DNA of 64,000 nucleotides from Rhynchopus sp. YZ270_cl-10 (GCA_964035575.1 OZ037879.1:744001-808000); one strand, 5' to 3'. Counted from the stretch's first letter, positions 32,186 through 42,646 are shown. Numbers and translations: made by a program. Notes: generated by a model not told the origin, from the sequence alone.

Positions 32186-33757
32186 TCATTGTGCGTGTCT
32201 CCGTCGTTTGTGGGCTTGCTCGGAGGACTCGTCTCTGCTGCGTTTCGGACGTGCTTCAACCACAAGATGCCTCAGCCCCTCGCTATCCCTTACTTTGTTG
32301 GACACAGCACTGCTGCAGCCGGAAAGGTAAATACTTGTCAACGAAGTGCAGTTCCCAGCAAAACCCCAGTCTACGCACCCAACCTTGTTAAGTGGTGAGA
32401 GATTCAGGGTCGTTAAAGAGTTGCAGCCGTACAGAAAACAATCGCCAATAACCGTCACGTTGTTGAGTGGTGTCAGATCCAGGGTGGCTAAAGAATTGCA
32501 GCCGTAAAAAAAGCTACTCTCAATCACCGTCACGTTGTTAAGTGGTGTCAGGTCCAGGCTGGTTAAAGAGATGCAGCCGTCAAGAAAGTTAGCGCAAACC
32601 ACCGTCACGTTTTTGAGTGGTGGCAGATCCAGGCTGGTTAAAGAGTTGCAGTCATGAAGAAAGTAACTCGCAATACTCGTAACGCTGTTGAATGGTGTCA
32701 GATCCAGGGTAGTTAAAGATTTGCAGCCGGCAAGAAAGTGAGTCTCAATCTTCGTAACGTTGTTGAGCGGTGTCAGATCCAGGGTGGCTAAAGAGCTGCA
32801 GCTGGAAAGAAAGCAACTATCAATCACCGTCACGTTGTTGAGTGGTGTCAAATCCAGGCTGGTTAAAGAGATGCAGCCGTAAAGAAAGCTAGCGCAAACC
32901 ACCGTCACGTTGTCAAGTGGTGTCAGATCCAGGCTGGATAAAGCTGTGCAGCAGGAGAGGAAGTCACTCTGAATCACCGTCACGTTTTTGAGTGGTGTCA
33001 GATCCAGGGTGGTTAAAGAGTTGCAACCACTAAGAAAGCAACTATCAATCTCCGTCACGTTGTTGAATGGTGCGAGATCCAGGGTGGTTAAAGTTTTGCA
33101 GCCGGAAAGAAAGTTTTTTCCAATCACCGTCACGTTGTTGAGTGGTGTGAGATCCAGGCTGGTTAAAGAGCTGCAGCCGTAAAGAAAGCGAATCTCAATC
33201 CTCGTAACGTTGTTGAGCGGTGTCAGATCAAGGGTGGTTAAAGATTTACAATCGTAAAGAAAGTGTCTGCCAATCACCGTCACATTGCTCAACCCAGAGA
33301 GGTCAATACTTGTCAACGAGGTGCACTCCTCTAGGAAACTGTCTCCAATCCGTGTCACGATGGACACAACATTGAGATCAAGTCTCGTCAACGAAGTGCG
33401 TGCCAAGAACTCATTTGGAATGACAGTCGCAACCTCCGCCTGCAGAAGCAAACACGCCACCTCAGGATCCTGCACCTCCTCCAACTTCTCTGGCGTCAGG
33501 TCTGTAACACCCAACGCCTGAAGCTCCGCAATGGCTTCTTGCTTCTTCGTCTTCGTGAGGATGATTGTGTCACCAGCACTCAGCTGTGTCATGTCCGCTC
33601 CTTCTCCCATCGCTTCGCCTCCGAAACTCATGCAAAAGCCGTCTTCAGGCAACCCCATTGCAGACGCCACCTTCCGCCGCAAGTCCTCCACTGTGTCATC
33701 TGCACCCACCTCGACTGTGTGCTGATTCGCTCTGAAATCCTCGAAGTGCACGTCCAT
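32186..33757 (-). CDS. Ubiquitin-like/BspA-type LRR protein, long form
   Basis: 523 residues in a single exon from the ATG at 33757. Residues 1-75 fit a ubiquitin-like domain: HTVEVGADDTVEDLRRKVAS, then LSAGDTIILTKTK. The shared linker follows (LGVTDLTPEKLEEVQDPEVA). Fourteen full 23-residue repeats and a partial fifteenth follow, consensus LTSLDLTPLNNVTVIGSCFL, visible as 69-bp tandem units in the DNA. The tail has two basic clusters, RPKRSR and HKRRRH, a good bipartite nuclear signal not seen in the short form. There is no di-glycine or signal peptide. The fold family is clear; the function is unknown. A nuclear scaffold or recognition protein is inferred. Near-identical repeats suggest ongoing unit gain and loss. 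Confidence 0.85.
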   Translation of the reverse strand: MDVHFEDFRANQHTVEVGADDTVEDLRRKVASAMGLPEDGFCMSFGGEAMGEGADMTQLSAGDTIILTKTKKQEAIAELQALGVTDLTPEKLEEVQDPEVACLLLQAEVATVIPNEFLARTSLTRLDLNVVSIVTRIGDSFLEECTSLTSIDLSGLSNVTVIGRHFLYDCKSLTTLDLTPLNNVTRIEIRFLYGCSSLTSLDLTPLNNVTVIGKNFLSGCKTLTTLDLAPFNNVTEIDSCFLSGCNSLTTLDLTPLKNVTVIQSDFLSCCTALSSLDLTPLDNVTVVCASFLYGCISLTSLDLTPLNNVTVIDSCFLSSCSSLATLDLTPLNNVTKIETHFLAGCKSLTTLDLTPFNSVTSIASYFLHDCNSLTSLDLPPLKNVTVVCANFLDGCISLTSLDLTPLNNVTVIESSFFYGCNSLATLDLTPLNNVTVIGDCFLYGCNSLTTLNLSPLNKVGCVDWGFAGNCTSLTSIYLSGCSSAVSNKVRDSEGLRHLVVEARPKRSRDESSEQAHKRRRHAQ

Positions 33758-33889
33758 TTGTTTGTGGTTTTGTGTTCTGATCTCTGTGTGTGGTGGGGTG
33801 TGGAGGACAAGACAAGAAATACCCCATGTTGCAGGGTTTCAACCCTGAACAAATGCTCGAAAACGTCGTTATTATTGTCGTTTTCTGCA

Positions 33890-34474
33890 GTTCCTCCGTT
33901 CGTACGGTGGTTCTGGCTGGGGTCCTCTTTCCCGTGGAGAAGATCTGCACTTCGTCGGAAGCCTGCACGGCGATCCCGTCGAGGCCTTTCGGGACACGGA
34001 ACCGTATTCCGAGTTCCAGATCCGGCAGACAGGCGGTACACTGTGGGCATACCCAGAATACCCACCGAGGGAAGTGACCCCGGAGGTCAGGGGAAGAAGA
34101 AGCGGAGGGTGGAGGTGACGGTTCCCGTTACGCGGGAGGTCCTGCTGGAGTCGATTCGGACGGCCGACACCCGCGTCCCGCCCTCGAAGCAACAAAGAGG
34201 GGAAGGTCGTGCTGAGTTCGAGTGTAGGTGGGCGGCAGTGAACTGGGTTCTCGTTCACAACGGACACCCCAGGGTTCCTTACTCGCTTCTGTTGAAGATG
34301 CAGAAGGAAGTAGGGTCTGCTGTGCGCTCGGAAATATCTTCGTCCGAAAACGGGGAAGATTCCATTTTGGGTGGATGGATCTCCCACACTGTCCTATCCG
34401 TGCTTTTGTTGAGCAGGGGGACGCTGGTGACGCGCCATCGCAACTGTGGCAATGAGACCCCGAGAGGTGGGTGA
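33890..34474 (+). pseudogene. Unrecognised frameshifted coding fragment
   Basis: One plus-strand frame reads GEDLHFVGSLHGDPVEAFRD and QTGGTLWAYPEYPPREVTPE. Near 34090 it gives way to a second frame with GKKKRRVEVTVPVTREVLLE and WAAVNWVLVHNGHPRVPYSL, ending at 34474. Both parts look coding and do not overlap, so one frame change probably separates them. No family is recognised. It would be the only plus-strand host-like gene in the window, so a mobile-element origin is equally possible. Confidence 0.35.
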
Positions 34475-34967
34475 GGCTATGTGGAGCTAATCCCTGCGCC
34501 GCTGATCTGGGAGAACGAAATGAATATTGCTGCAAGGACTGCGCTGTGTTAACCTATGTAAAAAAGAACACACAGTACTGAGTATTATAGGAGCTATGAA
34601 GGAAACTGGGAAGGGGCAGCTTCTTTTTTTTTGTCATGGAAAAAGAAAAACTTATCATAAAAAATGCTGGGGAGGAGGGAGCAGCCCCGGAAACAGTTCA
34701 AAAAAAACCCGAATGACCTCTTCGATTGGGGTATCGACAGAACAAAAAGGGTGTGTGTGAAATCCACGCATAAGGTAGGTAGGTGCGTCTATTGGTTTCG
34801 TGTCGTTGTCTTCCTGACGTGATAGATCAGCAGGGAGCAAAAGCCTGCAAAAAGGGGGGATGCAGGTTGTTTGTCCCTCTGATGTGGTTTCATTTTGATG
34901 TACGGGAAGGCAAGAATCTGGTTTCGGGCTATGGGTGGATTTGGGTGGGAAGGACATAATAGAGATA
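34475..34967. other. No gene recognised
   Basis: Short frames only. It precedes the first copy of the duplicated segment that flanks the cysteine-rich genes. Confidence 0.4.
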
Positions 34968-35403
34968 GCCACGCCCACAACGCAGCCAGCAGTGCACCAT
35001 ACAAGGGGTCCAAGGGGAAATGGCGTCAATGCGTGTACCAAGGCAACAAAAAGAGAGCAAATGCCTGTCTTTGTTTGCAAGGTCACGCTGCCACTCTCGT
35101 TGGCCGCTTTTTCTCGTGCCCTATGGCCAGCTGCACCTTTGTGGGTTAACATCGCAGCAAAATGAGAAAAAAAAAAAAAGGATATCAAAAGAAAACTTTG
35201 GGGTGTGGAGGAAATCCTGTTGACACACATCTGTCCCCATCGCAGCTCTTGCAAGTCGGCAGGTGGGGGAGATCGGGTGTGCTTTGGATGTGGTTTGATA
35301 AAAGTAAGGTGCCTTCGGTAAGACAATTCATCTCACCTGCAGGCAGGTGCCGTTGTGTGTTCGTGACAAGAAACATCTGACAGAATCACAGACAACGACA
35401 ATA
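34968..35403. repeat. Direct duplication, copy 1 (3' flank of cysteine-rich gene 1)
   Basis: From GCCACGCCCACAACGCAGCC to CAGAATCACAGACAACGACA this block is almost identical to 37548-37968, with a few small indels in A runs. Each copy lies 3' of one cysteine-rich gene, so the duplication unit was flank plus gene, about 2.5 kb. Confidence 0.9.
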
Positions 35404-35923
35404 TGAAAAAAAAAGGAAAATGAATAAAAAAAAAGAAACAAACAAACATGAGCACTGCATCTGACACATCATTATGTCTTACATTACCAAATCATCTCCT
35501 CACCTTAGGCACTTCAGCACGCGCAAAATAAAATGCCAAATGTACTCATGTCATGACCGTATTGAAAATAGCACCAACCCCTGCCAACGTAACCATTACC
35601 GCTGAACACCCCTTCCTGCCCAAGTCTTATCCGCCCGTTCAATCTGGGGGACTACGACAAGGGGGTTTTGGGGGTGACAACTGCAGAGGAGGGTAGATAG
35701 AGCAAAAATAAAATGAAAAAAACGTATTTCAACCTATGCTATCAATAAATTGATAGCACAGGAGGAGGGATCAACAAAAATGATCCCATCTTTCTTTTTA
35801 TGCCGTATGTTTTGCACAACATAAAATGAAAATAAAATAAAATGGTTGTATTCAAAAAGGAATTGGGTTTGTTTTGTGTATTATGCTGTGTCGTGGACAC
35901 ATTTCCAGAGAGAACCTGTGTGT
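35404..35923. other. 3' spacer of cysteine-rich gene 1
   Basis: AT-rich spacer with a well-kept family D double hairpin at 35724-35790. From about 35866 it matches the sequence 3' of the second gene copy. No gene is supported. Confidence 0.5.
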
Positions 35924-37351
35924 CTACTCCTCGTCGTGGCCAAACTCGATGTACTGGTCCCATCCCTTCTTGATTCTGCGGCAGGCAATCTTCTTGCAGC
36001 AGAGCTCCTCAATGTAGCACTTCTTCTCGTCCTTCGAGTTGCACTTTGCCTTCTTCTTCTGCGTGAAGCCCTCCTTGCACACAGGGTGCGCAAGGCAGCA
36101 TGGTGTCACCTCATCAAACACACAGCAGCTGCCGCAGTCCTTGCCGGTGCAGGTGGGGTCCACAGTGCATGTGTATCCCTCCTTGCACTTCTCAAGACCA
36201 GCTCCACAGACAGGTCCCTTGTCCGCGCAGAAGGCAGGCTCGTCACGCACACAGCAGCTGGAGCAACGGTCAGTTGCGATCTCATCAGGAGTGCATGTGG
36301 GGTCAAAGGTGCAGGTGTAGCCAGGCTTGCACTCGTCGAAGCCTCTGCCACAGAACGGTCCCTTGTCGTCACAGAAGGAGGGCTCGTCAAGCACACAGCA
36401 GCTGGCACACTCGCCAGTCGTGCAGGTGGGGTCCACAGTGCATGTGTATCCCTCCTTGCACTCTTCAAGGCCAGCTCCACAGACAGGTCCCTTGTCGGTG
36501 CAGAAAGCGGGCTCGTCACGCACACAGCAGCTGGAGCAACGGTCAGTTGCGATCTCATCAGGAGTGCAGGTGGGGTCAAAGGTGCAGGTGTATCCAGGCT
36601 TGCACTCGTCGAAGCCTCTGCCACAGAACGGTCCCTTGTCCGCGCAGAAGGCAGGGGTAGCGTCCACACAGGTGCCGGGGACATCGCACGTCGGCTCAGA
36701 GCATTCGCACTCAAGACCCGCAGCACACTGGTCGTGGTAGCACGGCAGCACAAACCCACCACAGGTCTCTCCCTTCTGGACGAACGGCACACATTCCTTT
36801 CCGACGAGGCACCCCTGTCCAGAGGCAGTGTCGTGCACAGCGCGGCACCAGGTACCCTCAGGGCAGGTCGCGTCAGTCTCGCACTTGTTCGACACAGGTG
36901 CGACATCAAGGTTGTATGCACACTTGCCGGCGTCACACTTGAAACCCTGCGAAGCGGGGCAGTCGCACGTCGAGATGAAGTTGCCACCACACTGCTGGTA
37001 CAGACCCTTCAGTGCGTGGAAGCCCTCCAGCAGCTCCTTGCTCAGGTCCGCACGCGCGACGAGGTTGCGGGTGCAGCCACAGCTCGTCCCGGTCAGGGGT
37101 GTGCCACACTGGTCAGCGGTGGTGCAGGTCTGGATGTCTGTGAGGTAGCTGTCAAAGGCAGTCTTGATCGTCGTGCAGTCGAGGCAGCACCCGGAGCAGT
37201 CCGACGTCGTAAGCGGGTCGCATCCGGCAGGTGCACAGGCGAAGCCCTCCTTGCACTGCAGGGCACCGATGCCTCCGCACATCGCAGTCCCGACGTCGCA
37301 CTGTGCCGCACACCCGACGGCCATCAGCAGCACTGCTGCGTTGCGCATCAT
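35924..37351 (-). CDS. Secreted cysteine-rich repeat protein, full-length copy
   Basis: 475 residues from the MM start at 37351-37346, with CACAAAAG 12 bases upstream as a likely acceptor. Residues 1-16 (MMRNAAVLLMAVGCAA) form a short signal peptide. An N-terminal cysteine-rich region of about 135 residues follows. A second cysteine-rich segment (CETDATCPEGTWCRAVHD) leads to four tandem modules of about 42-48 residues with eight cysteines, spaced C-x6-C-x6-C-x5-C-x5-C-x(4-9)-C-x2-CC, e.g. CADKGPFCGRGFDECKPGYT. Two module subtypes alternate A-B-A-B and are nearly identical in DNA. The end is basic, then acidic (KKGWDQYIEFGHDEE). No family is recognised; it is probably a disulfide-rich extracellular or vacuolar protein. 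No membrane anchor or GPI signal is seen. Confidence 0.85.
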   Translation of the reverse strand: MMRNAAVLLMAVGCAAQCDVGTAMCGGIGALQCKEGFACAPAGCDPLTTSDCSGCCLDCTTIKTAFDSYLTDIQTCTTADQCGTPLTGTSCGCTRNLVARADLSKELLEGFHALKGLYQQCGGNFISTCDCPASQGFKCDAGKCAYNLDVAPVSNKCETDATCPEGTWCRAVHDTASGQGCLVGKECVPFVQKGETCGGFVLPCYHDQCAAGLECECSEPTCDVPGTCVDATPAFCADKGPFCGRGFDECKPGYTCTFDPTCTPDEIATDRCSSCCVRDEPAFCTDKGPVCGAGLEECKEGYTCTVDPTCTTGECASCCVLDEPSFCDDKGPFCGRGFDECKPGYTCTFDPTCTPDEIATDRCSSCCVRDEPAFCADKGPVCGAGLEKCKEGYTCTVDPTCTGKDCGSCCVFDEVTPCCLAHPVCKEGFTQKKKAKCNSKDEKKCYIEELCCKKIACRRIKKGWDQYIEFGHDEE

Positions 37352-37547
37352 TGTTCGTAGGTTCTTTTGTGATATGTCTGTTGTGTGGTGATACCTTTGG
37401 CTGCCCTCCTATTCAAAAATGGCAAAACGCAACGGGGGGGTACAGTCCAACGACTGCCATTTACTTTGTGATGAACACATCCTACATCATAAGGACATAA
37501 CACGGGAGGGTCCCGGATAGATAAAGTGGAAAAGTGCGCCACGCCCA
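37352..37547. other. 5' region of cysteine-rich gene 1
   Basis: Non-coding. The first 40 or so bases match the 5' region of the second copy, then the two diverge, marking the duplication edge. Confidence 0.5.
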
Positions 37548-37968
37548 CAACGCAGCCAGCAGTGCACCATACAAGGGGTCCAAGGGGAAATGGCGTCAAT
37601 GCGTGTACCAAGGCAACAAAAAGAGAGCAAATGCCTGTCTTTGTTTGCAAGGTCACGCTGCCACTCTCGTTGGCCGCTTTTTCTCGTGCCCTATGGCCAG
37701 CTGCACCTTTGTGGGTTAACATCGCAGCAAAATGAAAACAAAAAAAAGGATATCAAAAGAAAACTTTGGGGTGTGGAGGAAATCCTGTTGACACACATCT
37801 GTCCCCATCGCAGCTCTTGCAAGTCGGCAGGTGGGAGATCGGGTGTGCTTTGGATGTGGTTTGATAAAAGTAAGGTGCCTTCGGTAAGACAATTCATCTC
37901 ACCTGCAGGCAGGTGCCATTGTGTGTTCGTGACAAGAAACATCTGACAGAATCACAGACAACGACAAT
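37548..37968. repeat. Direct duplication, copy 2 (3' flank of cysteine-rich gene 2)
   Basis: Nearly identical to 34968-35403. The sequence between this block and gene 2 (37969-38290) is unrelated to the matching interval beside gene 1, so one of the two spacers was replaced after duplication. Confidence 0.9.
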
Positions 37969-38346
37969 GTAAAAAAAAAGAAACAAAATGAGCCGTTCAC
38001 CTACGAAAGCAGTCTACACCTGCTCACAATGACATGGGTTCGCCCAAAAGAGCAACCTGTATCATTCGAGCGTTGGCAAAAGCCATGGCAACTGCTTTCA
38101 TAAGGGAGACATGCCTCGGGTGTACACAGGCAATCATAAGGTGTGAAGTAACTCCTTCTCCTCACACACATTAGTAAACATACCAAGCACACTCAGACAA
38201 TGACCGTATTGAATAAAAAAAGAAAGAAAAGAATAAAAAAGTAGAGCCAAAAATAAAATAAAATAAAATAGCTGCTTTCAAAAAGGAAAACTGGGTTTGT
38301 TTTGTGTATTATGTTGTGTCATGGACACATTTCCAGACCTGTGTGT

Positions 38347-39375
38347 CTACTCCTCGTCGTGGCCAAACTCGAGGTACTGGTCCCATCCCTTCTTGATTCT
38401 GCGGCAGGCAATCTTCTTGCAGCAGAGCTCCTCAATGTAGCACTTCTTCTCGTCCTTCGAGTTGCACTTTGCCTTCTTCTTCTGCGTGAAGCCCTCCTTG
38501 CACACAGGGTGCGCAAGGCAGCATGGTGTCACCTCATCAAACACACAGCAGCTGCCGCAGTCCTTGCCGGTGCAGGTGGGGTCCACAGTGCATGTGTATC
38601 CCTCCTTGCACTTCTCAAGACCAGCTCCACAGACAGGTCCCTTGTCCGCGCAGAAGGCAGGCTCGTCACGCACACAGCAGCTGGAGCAACGGTCAGTTGC
38701 GATCTCATCAGGAGTGCATGTGGGGTCAAAGGTGCAGGTGTAGCCAGGCTTGCACTCGTCGAAGCCTCTGCCACAGAACGGTCCCTTGTCGTCACAGAAG
38801 GAGGGCTCGTCAAGCACACAGCAGCTGGCACACTCGCCAGTCGTGCAGGTGGGGTCCACAGTGCATGTGTATCCCTCCTTGCACTCCTCAAGGCCAGCTC
38901 CACAGACAGGTCCCTTGTCCGCGCAGAAAGCGGGCTCGTCACGCACACAGCAGCTGGAGCAACGGTCAGTTGCGATCTCATCAGGAGTGCAGGTGGGGTC
39001 AAAGGTGCAGGTGTAGCCAGGCTTGCACTCGTCGAAGCCTCTGCCGCAGAACGGTCCCTTGTCCGCGCAGAAGGCAGGGGTAGCGTCCACACAGGTGCCG
39101 GGGACATCGCACGTCGGCTCAGAGCATTCGCACTCAAGACCCGCCGCACACTGGTCGTGGTAGCACGGCAGCACAAACCCACCACAGGTCTCTCCCTTCT
39201 GGACGAACGGCACACATTCCTTTCCGACGAGGCACCCCTGTCCAGAGGCAGTGTCGTGCACAGCGCGGCACCAGGTACCCTCAGGGCAGGTCGCGTCAGT
39301 CTCGCACTTGTTCGACACAGGTGTGACTGCCGCACACCCGACGGCCATCAGTAGCACTGCTGCGTTGCGCATCAT
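38347..39375 (-). CDS. Secreted cysteine-rich repeat protein, shortened copy
   Basis: 342 residues from the MM start at 39375. Signal peptide, repeat modules and tail are almost identical to the 475-residue neighbour. A block of 133 codons just after the signal peptide is absent, exactly in frame: the copy runs from GCAAV straight to TPVSNKCETD. The four eight-cysteine modules are intact, with a handful of substitutions (for example IEFGHDEE becomes LEFGHDEE). It is likely expressed and secreted, since start region and frame are preserved. The function is unknown, as for the neighbour. The high identity implies a recent duplication or gene conversion. Confidence 0.85.
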   Translation of the reverse strand: MMRNAAVLLMAVGCAAVTPVSNKCETDATCPEGTWCRAVHDTASGQGCLVGKECVPFVQKGETCGGFVLPCYHDQCAAGLECECSEPTCDVPGTCVDATPAFCADKGPFCGRGFDECKPGYTCTFDPTCTPDEIATDRCSSCCVRDEPAFCADKGPVCGAGLEECKEGYTCTVDPTCTTGECASCCVLDEPSFCDDKGPFCGRGFDECKPGYTCTFDPTCTPDEIATDRCSSCCVRDEPAFCADKGPVCGAGLEKCKEGYTCTVDPTCTGKDCGSCCVFDEVTPCCLAHPVCKEGFTQKKKAKCNSKDEKKCYIEELCCKKIACRRIKKGWDQYLEFGHDEE

Positions 39376-40395
39376 TGTTTGTAGGTTCTTTTGTGATATG
39401 TCTGTTGTGTGGTTGCTGTGCACATTCTCACTACCCAAGAACAGAAACTGCCAACCACATCGACCATACACACCTCTATGAGACCCAACAGCGACGAGAG
39501 GTAAAGCCACGGGGCACGACATGACATGGCATCGTACTTCCATGACTGCACTGTTCTGAATAAATATGCGGCTTTTTAAAAAAAAGTATATGGCGCGGGT
39601 AGTACTTTACTTGTTTCGCTCGTACGCTATGTGTGGTTTTGTTTTTTGTTTTTTTTGTCTTTTTTTTGAATTTTTGTAGTATAGACGAGGATTTGACTCC
39701 ACTCTACTCAATCAGTTTATTTTGCTTTTGTTTCGCACGGGGTGGGTGCGTCATTTTTTTTTTTTTCCTGTTTTTTCTTTTTTTTTGCATTTTCAAAAAA
39801 AAAAAAACTTAGAGATATGTGATCTGTGTGACAAACACAGAAGACGACAAAAAAAATGGTTACAAAAAAGGGAAACGACAAAAAATATTCCTCTCGGGGC
39901 TGAGGGGGATGAGGGGAGGGAAAAAGAGAGAGATAAAAAAAATTGTAAGACGAATGCGTCTCTGACGCACAAACATCTAACAAAAGAAAAGAGAGACTTT
40001 TGCTTAGTTTTGAGGGCTGGAGGGGGGAAAGAGGGGGAACTATTGCAGTGGACTTTATAACGTAGTTCGCCTCGAGAGGAGAAGGGATTGACTTCTGCAT
40101 TTTTAGCACACCTTCTGACCCCAGTATGCATACCATAATATCAGGCCTTATAGTAAATGAGATACCGTTTTAACGATACTTCAATGTAACAGAACGCCAT
40201 GATTATTATTGATTTCCCTCTTTTTTGAAAGGGAAAACAAACAAAAAAAAGGGCGTAGCTGGTTGCAGGAAAACCCAGAGGGATCTCCTGTACAACGTTG
40301 CATCTCTTTTTTTTCCCTCAAAAAAAAAATTTTTTTTTTTTTTGCAAAATAGTGTAGTTTCCCACTATCCATTCAGAAAGGGAGGGGTGAGTAAT

Positions 40396-40507
40396 GACAG
40401 CCGTATTGTGATAATTGTCTCTCATAGTACATAATACACACAATACAAGCTGTATTGTGATGTGCATTATGTATTATGATGGGCAGGTTATCACAATACA
40501 GCTATCA
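40396..40507. mobile_element. Nested palindrome (MITE-like)
   Basis: Outer arms TGACAGCCGTATTGTGATAA (40396) and its inverted copy TTATCACAATACAGCTATCA (ending 40507) enclose a second inverted pair built of CATAATACACACAATACA-like sequence around AGCT. The whole 112 bp can fold into a near-complete hairpin. No clear target duplication. Confidence 0.5.
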
Positions 40508-41482
40508 GGGGGCGGGAGGAGAGGAAGGAAAGGCAACAAAGGAAGGACTGGGGAGGGGATGGGGGGAAATGGAAAAGAAAAAATAGAGAAAATTTGAAAG
40601 AATGGGGTATCACCGATAAGAGCGCTTCCTTGTTTTCAAGGAAGAGGAAAAATATGGAAACTATGGAAACGAAGAAGGCTCGGCTGTAAGGATACCTGAA
40701 ACGGACGGGAGGGGAGGGGAAAACAGATTGGTGAGGTGATCCTAAGAGTCGCTTAGTAACCTCAAAAAAAGGGCGGAGACGGGAAAACACCCGATTTCCC
40801 GTTTTTTTTTTTTTTTGTTTTTTTTTTTTGAAAATAAAATAAAATAAAAACTACGTCTCAGTGTACATCCAGAAGATGTCACCAAAAATCACTTTTTTTT
40901 TTTATTACACTGGGAACATTCATGGGGGGGAAAAGAGAGAAAAATGGGGGGGAAATTGGGGAATCTAATCAGGCAGGACCAAGAGATGCTGTCTTAGGAG
41001 GGGTATGGGTGGGAAAAGCTTGTTGTTTCATTTTTTTTTTTTTTTTTTATTAGAAAAACTTGGTTGTATTAGTGTGTTGACATCCGAGGATAATACTACA
41101 CTATGCCAAACGCTTTTAAGTTTTGTTTTTAAAAACTTGGTTGTATTAGTGTAGACACCCGAGGATGAACTCCACTATTGTTTTTTTTTTGTTTTTTTTT
41201 TGTTTTTTTTGTTTTTGTTTGTTTTGTTTTTTTCAATATAAAAATCATTGCGCAACCCACCCAGGGGTTGGTTACTCATGTCATTATGTTTTTTTTTTTT
41301 CATTGAAAGGGGAGAAAAAGGGTAATCTAAATGAGGGCTAAAGCGCTCGAAGGGAAGAGGGGGGGAAAAGTAAAAGCTTGTATACGGCCAAATAAAGAAA
41401 TATAAAATTAAAAAAAACGTGAATGGATTTCGTCCGTCAGTTGTGTTCAAAGTTTTTCTGTACTATTTTTTTTTTTTTTTTT

Positions 41483-41530
41483 TGAAAACTTGGTTGTATT
41501 AGTGTAGACACCCGAGGATGAACTCCACTG
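41483..41530 (+). repeat. Dispersed repeat family B
   Basis: AAAACTTGGTTGTATTAGTG followed by TAGACACCCGAGGATGAACT and CCACT. Identical or nearly identical copies are at 41128-41176 and 62910-62957; variants at 41053-41101, 31657-31695 and 39676-39705. AGTG and CACT near the ends can pair. Found only outside coding exons. Confidence 0.65.
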
Positions 41531-42057
41531 TTTTTGTTTTTGTTTTGTTTTTTGTCCCCTTCAATAAGAGGGGGATGCTACCCTAATCTAAACCCAAGCT
41601 AAGTGTGCTAAAAATATATTTAAAAAAAAGAACGAAGAACTGCTGGAGCATTGCAACAATAGTATTGTTTGAAAAAAAAAAATTGCATTTTCGCTTATAA
41701 ACGAAAACATCTTTCTTTTGAAAACTTGGTTTAAACCGTGCAGAGGTACTCCCTCATGTGGTTATAACATTTTCATTGCATACGATTAAGTTGCACAATT
41801 GTGCTAATTCTTCTTTTTTTGATAAATTGTTGGAGTAGTGTAGTTGCCTCGGTTGTGTTGCCACAGTTTGTGCAATCTCCACTGTTTTTTTGTAGAATCG
41901 ATAATCACCTTGTAGGATGGGTTCTGTACATATTTTTTTTTTGTTTTTTGCTTTTTTTTTTGGATTTTTTTCGTCGGTTTTACTTCATGTCAAGCAACAC
42001 CGAAAAATGTTGAGGGAACAATCCATTTACTAACTATGTTTTTTTGGGAAGGGGCGT

Positions 42058-42090
<33 letters not shown>

Positions 42091-42646
42091 TTTTTTTTTG
42101 TTTTGCACCCCCTTTGGGATGTGGACACAACATGGGTTTGGGGGGGGGGGGGGGGGGGACTCTAACGTCCGCTAACGAAGCAGACAGGGTGGGAAGGGAA
42201 GACGATCGGGGGTTCGAAGGAAGGGATTATGCTACACAGCGATCCTTGCACAAGCTGAACAAACAGCCCTATTAGCCCACCCCCCCCTATCAAGGACACC
42301 ATGCAACAATCCTCCCCCCCTCCTCCCCACAAAAAAAAAAAAACGAGAAAAATCGAACTAAGCCTCGCTGCTTAGCCACCTCAAAAAAATATAAGAAGAG
42401 TACCAAAACCTACCCCCCTTTTCTCTCTTTTTATCCCAAAAACGCCAAACATTGCACGGAGAGTTGGAGCATTGTTACGGAGAAGCCCAACAGGCAATGC
42501 TTTGCTACATTGCATGGCATTTTTGTGATATATTGTTTTTCACTCAGAGGGAAGTCGGATCTCTCCATTACATTAAAAAAAAGTGCTCTAAGGGTGGGGG
42601 GGTGGTAGTGGGGACGTTTGAGATGAGGTACTGCTGTCTGCGCTGT

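Larger units (their letters stand above)
39376..42646. other. Homopolymer-rich intergenic region
   Basis: Long T and A runs, with three family B repeats (41053-41101, 41128-41176, 41483-41530), a family C copy (41819-41882), family A hairpins at 40733-40763 and 42351-42381, and a palindrome at 40396-40507. Short frames here are low-complexity. No gene is supported. Confidence 0.5.

Noticed and set aside
35846-37360. A 504-codon plus-strand frame over the cysteine-rich gene
   Set aside because: Antisense shadow of the minus-strand gene; it has no domain, while the minus frame has a signal peptide and ordered cysteine modules.
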